Below are positions 12,265-22,084 of a DNA stretch of 64,000 bases, piece by piece. Numbering within the stretch: the first letter of the stretch is position 1; every line of letters starts with the position of its first letter. This stretch comes from Mikania micrantha. Taxonomy: Eukaryota > Streptophyta > Magnoliopsida > Asterales > Asteraceae. The position numbers and the translations under genes are program-made. Location of the stretch: the NCBI GenBank assembly GCA_009363875.1, contig CM018694.1, positions 4,836,001 through 4,900,000 of the forward strand, in the 5' to 3' direction. The notes beneath the pieces are model-generated. The model was given only the letters and a program-made list of their open reading frames with translations, made no database searches and was not told the DNA's origin.

Positions 12265-12870
12265 TTAGGTTTGATTTCTAACTATATCATAATTCAACTT
12301 TTGATTTGGCTATCATATCCATATGTTTATTGTAATCGGTTTGTTCGTTATATTCGGTTAACAGATTAAACCAAATTTATACATAGAATTTTATTATTTT
12401 TATTAATAATATATAACGTTAAATTCGACTTATTCGGATAGATTTAATTGATTTTTAGCCGGTTTATTCGGTTTTAATTAATTTATTCGGTTTTTAACCG
12501 AATTGAATCTAGTTGGGTTAATGATCTTCCGAATTTGGTTTCGTTTGGTTTTGGTTACGGATAAAAAAATTTCAAAACCAAATAAACTGAACAAACTGTT
12601 AACCGAGCTGCCAAAAGTGCGAACCCTCGCTAATTTTTTGTCATTTTAAAATTAAACAAATACGTTATAATTTATCTGTTTACCAATAAAATAATGGTCG
12701 AATGAAAGAGTATTATTTTCTATAAAATTGGAGAACATTATTATTTTTTCTTAAACATTGTAGTATTGTACACATTTTGGTATACTCTAAATTGTACCGA
12801 TTCGTCATTTTTTGTTTTTTTATGTTTCGGCATTAATTTTGTTTTTCATAACCGATTCGTTAGGTCTATG
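12265..12870. other. AT-rich spacer between two LTRs
   Basis: About 600 bases with many repeats of 'cggttta/attcggtt', like a decayed foldback repeat. No gene. The last five bases, CTATG, are the left target duplication of the nested LTR that follows. Confidence 0.5.
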
Positions 12871-13416
12871 TGTCACACCCCCGCCGTCGGCGGAAACACG
12901 GGAGATGCGACGAAACTGTATATCGAGAACTCATTGAATATGAGAGAATGCTAATCCTTCTGCTTAAGTGTAAAGTTCATATCTAGCCTTAGGTTGGTAC
13001 CTGAAATACATGCAAAATCAAGTGTCAACTAAAAAGTTGGAGAGTTCGTAGGTTTTATGTCTTGATCAAACAGTTTAAATAATAGTGATTGTCATATAAA
13101 GAACAAGTAAAATGTTTCAATCAAAATCTTGTAGGATGGCAATCCCAAAATGTTATGCTGTCAAGATAATATGTAAATCATAAGTGTGATTTGTCGCAAT
13201 CTGCATGAGTCCACAACCATACCTATCGACTTCTTGTATTCCCTTTTCTTGCTAATGTCTTATCACGAGAACATTAGTTCTTGGTGGAAATATATCATTC
13301 ATAAATCATGAATTAGGGGTTGGTACGACCAACCATGAATGGATGTTTGTCAAGCCCCGCTGGTACTAACTTATATTAATCCATCGACTCGAAACCCCGA
13401 GTTAAATGGTTGTGTA

Positions 13417-16338
13417 TGTCACACCCCCAAATTCCCACTCGTGGCGTCAGTCCACGTGGGTGTGTCGTGGCCAGGATCACAGCTCATGGTCATATAGAAC
13501 GACTCTATATGAGTTTCACAATCACATACCATCATAAATAAAACCAGTTTTCATAAGTAAGCAGCAGAAATGTTTAGCATTAAAAGTAAATAAGTTGCAG
13601 CGGAAAAATAATTTGTTTAACAGACACTACATTGTTCAAATTGTTTTAAAATCAACAAATGCACACACAAGCCTAGGACTTGAGTCTATATGCCAGTCAG
13701 ACCCCTTAATACATCCTTGTGCGCATCCTAGCGTGTGCTCCATCAGTTACCTGAGAATACATACGAAAAGTGTCAACTAAAAAGTTGGTGAGTTCACAGG
13801 TTTAGACAGACTGAAAAGTAAACAGACATATACTGGGTATGTTAAGTTTTGTTGTTGGATACTACGATCCGTGGAGTGTGTCAGTTCATCTTACCGAAAC
13901 TAGACTGTTTCCGTTTGCCTCCGCAGGTCATCGCTGAACCCGCATTCACATCGAAATTACACTCGTTATGACCTCCAGTCAACATTGGTGCCGAGTGGGG
14001 TTAGTCAAACCCAGTAGTACTACGTAATTACGACTCGTTTGATACACAACTAACGGTAAGGATAAGTGAGGACTTTAAGCGATAAAAGTTACACTCGAAA
14101 ATAGTTTTCACAACATACTAGTCATACATCTAAAAACCGTTGCATAGTATTCTCACCCCAATAGTTTAGCAAATCAGTTAAAGAGTAAAAGTGGGGCCGT
14201 AAACTCACCTGAGTTAAATAATGCGTTTGCTCAAAAGAGATAGTGTAGCTCGCCGGCTAGTAGTCACCTATATCACATAGGTACTATGAGTTCGTGTTCA
14301 CATATGTGGGTCTCACAAGACCGTGTTCGTGTTTAACAACACCAAGTTGTTAAGTGGGTCATGATGACCGTGTTTGACCGTGTTTGAACTAACGACCCGT
14401 TGGTGACGGCTTTGGATCAAGTGCTCGTGTAATGTGCGGTTTAGTGTCGTGTTTAGTGTATGGATACCAAAAGTCATTCCCATGAGAAAACTTACTATTT
14501 ATGGTAAGTTTCTATTTTAGGAAAGTTTCCATATTTAGCAAGTCATGCATAAAATCACGTTTCGATTATTCTAGCATGCGTATCTATCCTAAATGAGCAT
14601 GTCATCAAATAACACATAGTTGCACATAGCCGGTTTAGCATAGTTTACGCGTAAAAGTTTCTATATTTAGAAAGTTTGCACACATAAGCATATTTCATCA
14701 AGTTTGACAACCAATATCATCTAATATTATTATCTTAGTCCTAAATAACCCTTTAATCATGATCGTTACGATTAACATGTGACAAATCATCGACTTAGCA
14801 AAATAAAGTTACTATATTTAGTAACTTATGAAAATACCCACAAATCAAATCTCCCAACAACATAATCCCATCAATATCATCATGAAATCACTAAATAAGC
14901 ATGTTAGACTCAAGACATTATCATACATATCATCCATTTGCAAACTTGTGATAAAAAGTTACTATTTTTAGTGACATTTACAAAAATCATGATTTTGACC
15001 ATTCTAAACATTTCTATGCATCAAATAACATCATAAAACATCCTTCCTAGCATAAATCATAGGTTTAATCACATGCATGTGGTTACAAACTCATCTAATC
15101 ACCTACTTGCACAAATAAAGTTACTATTTATAGTAACTAACACATTTTGACATTTCTTGACTACAATCAACACTCCTAATCTCTTAAATCATACCCAATA
15201 TCATTTATAATCCTATTTCAACATCAAGAATCATGTGAATCATGCTAGATCATGCATGCATGTTGTTAAAAGTGCATATTTCATAACCAAATCAACCAAT
15301 CAACACCACATTCAATCAAAATCATCATAGATCATCATCAACTCACTAAATCAGTAATAACATCATCAAATAATAGATTCACAACATCAAAATTTCGTGG
15401 GTTGAGTGGTACTAGTGTTGCATGTGGGTATTTCCCCTTGTATGTGTGCCTAAAGGTGATTTTAAGCAAGATTGAACATAGAACTACCTTATAAGGCTTC
15501 AAATCCACGAAATGTAATCTGAACAGCTTCTGGAATAACCCTAGGGAGGCTGAGATCGACCAGAATGCAAGGAACAAGAAGATAGAGTGTTCTTGTAGGT
15601 TCTTCAAGGCTTCAATCTCCTCCAATGGCCTCCTATGACTTGGAAATGGCTTCTTCTGATGCAAAATGGCTGCAGCAGAGTGTGGAGTGTCGAGATTGAG
15701 CGTATCAGTCGAGAGAAAACGAGTAGAGGCTAGAGAAATGATTAATCTTGGTTAAATAAAGATTTCTGCGCAATTGGACCCGTCGCGTACCGCGACACCT
15801 GACAAAAGTTGTCCCCCGCGTAGCGCGATGATTAAAATAATCATTCTGTTCCCGAAACACGCCACGTACCGCGATGGTGGAAGTTGATCGGCCGTCGCGT
15901 ACTGCGATGGTTTTCGCAGAGTTCAAATTCTCCCGCCCAGGCTTCGCGTACCGCGAAGGCCCAATTGGGTGCCCATCGCGTACCGCGATGGGTCTCGGTT
16001 GAGCCCAATAAGCCCAATTTCATAGTTTTGAGTCGATTTTCGCGAATTTCACAATTACGATTATCGTTTCTCGACATATGAACATTGTTCTACTAACTTA
16101 GGTTCTCCGGAACCTAATTGTGCAGTGATAGTGTTCTGTGGTTCGATCCGGTCACCAACGTTCGTCATTCAAGACACGTGCGAGTTTCGTGCGATAATTC
16201 CTCGAATTATCGGTGTGATTGGTCCGTTGTGCCACGTGTCACACTAAATACAATTATTCTAGTGCCACGTATGAAATAATAATACACATTATTATTAAAA
16301 TAAAATAAATGCTGACCTGGAATTTACGAGGTGTCACA
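13417..16338 (-). repeat. 3' LTR of the Tekay element
   Basis: 2,922 bp, bounded by TGTCACACCCCC and GAGGTGTCACA on the plus strand. It contains a cluster of six short near-palindromes of the type TCGCGTACCGCGA at 15781-15992 and several copies of 'gttactatttatagtaac'. Open frames inside are repeated in the other LTR and are not genes. Confidence 0.93.
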
Positions 16339-16349
16339 TCATCCCCCAG
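16339..16349 (-). other. Polypurine tract of the Tekay element
   Basis: CTGGGGGATGA in minus sense directly abuts the first TG of the 3' LTR. The pol stop codon (16350-16352) is immediately upstream. Confidence 0.85.
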
Positions 16350-19300
16350 TTAATAGGAATTTCGTCCCGAAATTCTGTTCGTGTTGCTGGTGTTAGTCTT
16401 GTCGGAGAATAAGTGAGGGTATTTCTTTTTCATCTGGTCCTCTCGTTCCCAGGTGTATTCCGGTCCTCGCCGTGAGTTCCATCTGACTTTCACAATGGGT
16501 ATCTTACTAAGTTTCAACTTCTTGATTTCCCGGTCCATGATTTCCACCGGTTCCTCAATGAAGTGTAGTTGTTCATCAATCTGGATTTCCTCTAAAGGAA
16601 TTGAGAGCGTTTCGTCTGATAAGCATTTCTTGAGATTTGAAACGTGAAACACATTGTGTACGCTACTCAATTCTTGTGGTAGTTGTAGTTCGTAGGCCAC
16701 AGGGCCTATCCGTTTAGTGATCTCGAATGGTCCGATGTAACGAGGGTTTAACTTCCCCCGTTTCCCAAATCGAATCACTCCCTTCCAAGGCGAGACTTTA
16801 AGAAGTACTCGGTCTCCTACTTGGAACTCCAAGGGCTTGCGCCTTTTGTCGGCATAACTTTTCTGTCGGTCTCGAGCTGCTGCCATTCTGTTACGTATTT
16901 GCACGATCTTTTTAGTTGTTTCGTGCACAAGCTCGGGTCCGGTCAATTGGCTTTCACCAACTTCCGCCCAACAGAGTGGTGATCTGCACTTACGTCCGTA
17001 AAGTGCTTCCAACGGTGCAGCTCCAATGCTGGTGTGATAGCTGCTATTATATGAGAATTCTACCAAAGGTAAGTGAGTCTCCCAGCTGTTACCGAAGTCA
17101 ATCACACATGCTCGAAGCATGTCTTCCAAGGTCTGGATGGTTCGTTCACTCTGACCATCCGTTTGTGGGTGATAAGCAGTGCTCATATCCAATCTTGTCC
17201 CAAGTGCCTTGTGTAAGGACTTCCAAAAATGTGCCGTGAAACGGCTGTCTCGGTCAGATATAATGGAGATTGGGACTCCGTGTCTGGATACGATTTCCTT
17301 CAAGTAGACTCGGGTTAACTTCTCCAGTTTGTCAGTTTCCTTAATCGGTAAGAAGTGTGCTGATTTCGTGAGTCGGTCTACGATAACCCAGATGGTATCG
17401 CAACCACTTGCTGTCTTCGGCAGCTTGGTGATAAAATCCATGAAAATCTGTTCCCATTTCCATACTGGAATTTCCGGTTGTTGGAGTAACCCTGACGGTT
17501 TCTGATATTCGACCTTAACCTTGGAGCAAGTCAGGCACTTACTCACATAGGTCGTGATCTCTGATTTCATGTTAGGCCACCAGTAAGTTGCCTTTAAGTC
17601 TTGGTACATCTTGTCGGAACCTGGATGTACTGAGTATCGACTCTTGTGAGCTTCATCCATCACTACTTCTCTCAATCCCCCGTAGCGTGGAATCCAAATC
17701 CGATCCATCAGATAGTAAGCTCCGTCATCCTTTTGTTTTATATGTTTGTCCATACCCCGCATAGTTTCGAGGGTAAGGTTTTCCTTTTTCAGAGCTTCCT
17801 GTTGTGCAATACGGATTTGATTGGGTAGTTCCGAGTGAATAGTAAGCTGTAGTGCACGTACGCGTTTAGTTGTTTCCTTCTGGCTCAGTGCGTCGGCTAC
17901 TACGGTAGCTTTCCTAGGGTGATACTTGATTGCATAGTCATAATCACCTATCAGCTCGACCCATCTGCGTTGTCTCATGTTTAGTTCCTTTTGGTCGAAA
18001 ATGTGCTGTAGGCTCTTATGATCAGTGAATATAGTGCACTTAGTGCCGTACAGATAGTGTCGCCAGATCTTCAATGCGAACACTACGGCTCCCAATTCTA
18101 AGTCATGAGTCGTGTAGTTCTTTTCGTGCACTTTCAATTGTCGTGACGCATAAGCTATAACCTTCTCGCGTTGCATCAGCACACAACCGAGTCCCTGCTT
18201 TGATGCGTCACAGTAAACTACAAAGTCTTCGCACCCGTCCGGTAGCGATAGGATAGGTGCACTGCACAATTTCTGCTTCAACAAGTCGAAAGCAGCTTCT
18301 TGTTTCTCTCCCCATTCGAATTTCTTGTCTTTGTGCGTAAGGGAAGTCAATGATTGTGCGATCTTCGAGAATCCCTCGATAAATCGCCTGTAGTACCCGG
18401 CCAATCCCAGAAACTGTCGCACCTCAGTCGGAGTCTTAGGTGCAGTCCAGTTCTTGATTGCCTCAATCTTGGCTGGGTCTACGTGTATCCCTTTTGCGTT
18501 TACTACGTGTCCAAGAAACTGAACTTTTCAAATCCAAAAATCGCATTTGGAAAACTTCGCGTATAGTTGTTCCCTCTTCAGTAGTTCCAAGACACACCTT
18601 AAGTGATCGGCATCTTCTCCTTGAGTCTTGGAGTAAATCAGGATATCGTCTATGAACACGATTACGAATTTGTCCAGATACGGCTTACCCACCCGATTCA
18701 TGAGATCCATGAATACTGCCGGTGCGTTAGTTAACCCAAAAGGCATGACTAGAAACTCGTAATGTCCGTACCGTGTTCTGAAAGCTGTCTTCGGTATGTC
18801 CTCCTCTTGTATTCTAAGTTGATGGTAACCGGATCTCAAATCAATCTTCGAATAGTAGCTTGACCCTTGTAATTGGTCAAACAGGTCGTTTATTCGAGGT
18901 AGAGGGTATCGATTCTTGATCGTTACCTTGTTCAGTTCTTGATAGTCTATGCAAATACGGAATGAGCCGTCTTTCTTTTTCACAAATAAGACCGGTGCTC
19001 CCCAAGGTGAGAAGCTCGGTCGGATAAATCCTTTATCTAACAACTCTTGCAATTGATTAGATAGTTCCTGCATTTCAGTAGGAGCCAATCGGTATGGTGC
19101 CTTGGCTATCGGTGCCGCTCCTGGTGTCAGATCTATCTGAAACTTCACTTGACGTGCTGGTGGTAGTCCCGGTAGATCGTCAGGAAAGACTTCCGGATAG
19201 TCGCGAACAACTGCGATGTCCTCGATCTTCCGTTCCTTCTTTGGTTGTTCGGTGATAAGAGCTAGGATAGCCGTGTATCCTTTCATGCAGGACATAATGT

Positions 19301-20951
19301 TTAACGGTATTCCGCGTCATTCCCCCTGGATTGAGATCTGCTCTCCACTTGGCAACGCAATCCGCACAATCTTCTCGTTGCACACGATCTCAGCGTGGTT
19401 TGCAGATAGCCAATCCATTCCAATCACCACGTCGAAAATCCCGAGAGTTACCGGCATTAGGTCAATCACCAGTTGGTGGTTTGCTAACGTCAGAACACAC
19501 CCTTTGATGATATGATGCGTTTCAATTAGCTTGCCGTCTGCTAACTCTACGGTGTACTTATAGTCTAGTGGTGTTGGTGTCATATTAAGCAGTTTACTAA
19601 AATTACTAGAGATGAAACTCCTATCGGCACCGGTATCAAATAGTACACTAGCATAGACATTATTTAACAGGAACGTACCAGTGACGACGTTTGGATCATC
19701 CTTAGCTTCCCCTAATCCGATGACGAACGCCCGACCCCTAGCTGGGTTGCCACCTGCGTTCTTGTTCTGCGGGCAGTCTCGGCGCATGTGCCCCGGTTTC
19801 CCGCAGGTGAAGCACCCCTTCAATGTATTATCCTTGTTGAGGTTGGGATTGGGGTTTGATCGGCATTCCTTGGCCAGGTGCCCGTTCCTGCCACAGTTTG
19901 TACATTTGCCCCTCTTGCATGGCCCAAAATGATGATAGTTGCAGCTGTTGCACTTTGGGCTGTTGCCCTGATATCCTCCCTTGCCTTGAGTGTTTGGTTG
20001 GGTGGCAGTGAAAACCTTTGCAGGTGCAGGCCGATGTTGAGCTGGTTGTTGCGGTGAGAAAGTACGATTGTTGCTGGGTTCCCACTTTCGCTTGGGTTCT
20101 TGGGGTTTCAGATGTTCACCCCTCTTAGGCAGCTTCCCCTGGGCTACCGCCTGGTCAGTCAGCTTGTGTGCCAAGCGAATCAGTGGTTGGATGGTGGAGT
20201 GGTCAGATGCAGTTACCATGCTCTGAATTTGCTCCGGCAATCCACTTATGAACTGCTCGATCTTTTTATACTCCGGCGTCACCATTGCCGGGCAAAGCTT
20301 ACACAGTTCATGAAACCGAGTACAGTACTTCTCGATTTCCGATCCCACCATCTTGTGCACCCAAAATTCTTCCTCAAGCTTCCTGATCTCGTCACGAGGA
20401 CAATACTCCTCATGCAGCATCCTTGTGAAGTTCTCCCAAGGAATAGAGTTGGCGGTCTCCAATCCGAGAGTCTGTACATGGGTGTTCCACCATGTGAGGG
20501 CTGGTCCCTCCAGTGTTCCTGTAGCATATTTCACTCGGTTTTCCTCCGAGCATTCAGACATAGAGAAGACTGACTCCAGCTTCTCGATCCAGCGAAGCAG
20601 TCCCACTGCCCCTTCGGTACCCTGGAACTTGTGAGGGTGGCAGCTCAGGAAGGCTTTGAACGAACATCCTTTTGCTGCGCTTCCTTGGGACCCTGTGCAT
20701 CGGAGTTCAACAAGTTAGTGTCAGTGTGGCCTATGCTAAGTTAGTCACGTTAGGTGGGTGTTAGTACCATTGTTAGTGCCGCTAGTCTCGCTAGCAAGTC
20801 GGTTGGCTTCGTACTCAGCGAGTACTTTGTTGACCCTCTGTTCAACCATCATATTGATCCTTGCCTTCTTGGCCTTACGCTTGAGATTTCGTGCATTGGA
20901 TCCCCTTCCCGACATGATTCTATATGGAAGGGTTAGATTGTTAGTCGACAT
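16350..20951 (-). pseudogene. Tekay gag-protease-RT-RNase H-integrase polyprotein, two nonsense codons
   Basis: One frame runs from the Met at 20951 (or MSGRGS at 20915) to 16350. Gag N-terminus at 20951-20769; a 75-nt stretch with four in-frame stops (20767-20693) that could be an intron; then the gag core (GLLRWIEKLESVF, ALTWWNTHV), two knuckles (CTNCGRNGHLAKEC, CFTCGKPGHMRRDC) and protease FDTGADRSF. A TGA follows at 19317-19319. RT contains PLPRINDLFDQLQ and the catalytic VFIDDILIY; a second TGA at 18528-18530 falls where an Arg or Lys codon is expected. RNase H shows YCDAS and FTDHKSLQH. Integrase has the HHCC zinc site, D-D-E residues (WVIVDRLTKS, ISDRDSRF, DGQSERTIQ), the GPF/Y region and a chromodomain ending EYTWEREDQMKKKYPHLF. 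Both stops fit CGA-to-TGA changes, typical of methylated plant repeats. Confidence 0.92.
20693..20767 (-). other. Candidate 75-nt intron in Tekay gag
   Basis: In minus sense the stretch starts GTACTAAC, contains CTAAC branch-like words, and ends GATGCACAG. Removing it joins NN|G to SQGSAAKGCSF in phase and eliminates four closely spaced stop codons that otherwise separate the gag N-terminus from the gag core. Length is a multiple of three. It is close to the lower size limit of plant introns. Decay or a small insertion is the alternative. Confidence 0.4.
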
Positions 20952-21190
20952 ATGTTAGAGTGTTAGTTAGAAGTTACATAAGATGTCATGTCAGAGGTCA
21001 AGTTAGATATCATATCAGAGATTGTGTTAGCAACAGTCATAATAACACAACAGATAATAATAAAGCATAATTCTCATTAATACCAAATTTTTGAAGCACA
21101 ATAATTTTTAAAGGAAAGTACAATATAAGTTCTTCGAGCACATCCAGCTCGTCTGGGCAAAAATAAGAAAATACAAAATAAAATAGTCCA

Positions 21191-21928
21191 CTAATCCGAG
21201 TCCATAGAGACATGGGAAACATCACTAACAGCGCCTCCATCATCATCATCCTCCTCAGGATCCTCATTGGGATCCTCATCAAAATCCCCTTCCTCGAGGT
21301 CCTCGGCCTCGAACGGTGGTCCGTCGTCCTCGACTGGCGGTTCCTCGATGAACTGCGCCGCCCATGCATTGAGCATGGCGTCGCTAGCTTGGACCATCGC
21401 CTGAGTCTCAGCTATGTCTGTTCGGTTCTCGGTGATGCGTCTGTCATGCTCTTGCATGATGTCCACCATCTGTCCATGCTGTGTCATTAGCTGGGACACC
21501 TGAAGACGTAGAGTCTCCATCTGCTCCTCTAGTCGATCGTTTTGCCTTTCCAGGCGATCGTTCTTCTCGCGAAGAACGCGAACCTCGTCGGACACTTCAG
21601 CATTTCTCCTAATCTCCCGTCGCGTAACGGCAACGTGGGCTGCAAAAGCTCTCTCCATCGGCACCCCGAGTGTCGGTAGTCGTGGACCTTCAGTGGTATC
21701 GCCCTTATGTCGCAATGGAGGTACTCGCTCCCCCAATACCCAATCCTGTATGATGTTAGGTAACCATCCCCAGTACCGATCCCGAGCCAACTTCTGTGCT
21801 CGCCTCGCCATCTCGGCGTCCACTTGAGCTACGATGTCGTCGATCCTACGTCGACTATCCTCGGTCGGGTCGTCACTCGCTGGGCGTTTGCCCGGGTTCC
21901 TGTTAGCATCTTGGTTGTTATCTGCCAT
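21191..21928 (-). CDS. Extra 245-aa ORF between primer site and gag of the Tekay element
   Basis: MADNNQDANRNPGKRP... Unrecognised. The N-terminus is basic and polar; the middle (about residues 125-180) is a strong coiled coil (LREKNDRLERQNDRLEEQMETLRLQ); the C-terminal 45 residues are very acidic with Asp/Glu runs. It starts about 140 nt downstream of the primer binding site, ends 240 nt before gag, and has no stop although gag-pol has two. No catalytic motif or transmembrane segment is visible. It could be a retrotransposon accessory protein, a split-off gag N-terminal domain or a captured host fragment. I would not assign a function. Confidence 0.7.
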   Translation of the reverse strand: MADNNQDANRNPGKRPASDDPTEDSRRRIDDIVAQVDAEMARRAQKLARDRYWGWLPNIIQDWVLGERVPPLRHKGDTTEGPRLPTLGVPMERAFAAHVAVTRREIRRNAEVSDEVRVLREKNDRLERQNDRLEEQMETLRLQVSQLMTQHGQMVDIMQEHDRRITENRTDIAETQAMVQASDAMLNAWAAQFIEEPPVEDDGPPFEAEDLEEGDFDEDPNEDPEEDDDDGGAVSDVSHVSMDSD

Positions 21929-22069
21929 CCTGTAAGTTTCAGGTTAGTAAATAACAGTTCAATAAAAGTATTAACAACATCAGTGTGCAAGTTCTAGTGT
22001 AGTGTCTAGCGTAGAGCAGTGGCTATAGTCTAAGTTCACTAGATGCAAACCTAGTTCCCTATAACCAAG

Positions 22070-22081
22070 GCTCTGATACCA
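22070..22081 (-). other. tRNA-iMet primer binding site
   Basis: TGGTATCAGAGC in minus sense, three bases inside the 5' LTR end. It is complementary to the 3' end of plant initiator tRNA-Met and primes minus-strand cDNA. Confidence 0.92.
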
Positions 22082-22084
22082 GTC

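Noticed and set aside
15338..16081. Frames of 60-110 codons in the Tekay LTR, repeated at 24015-24758
   Set aside because: Their duplication simply reflects the two LTR copies; content is regulatory-looking palindromes, not protein.
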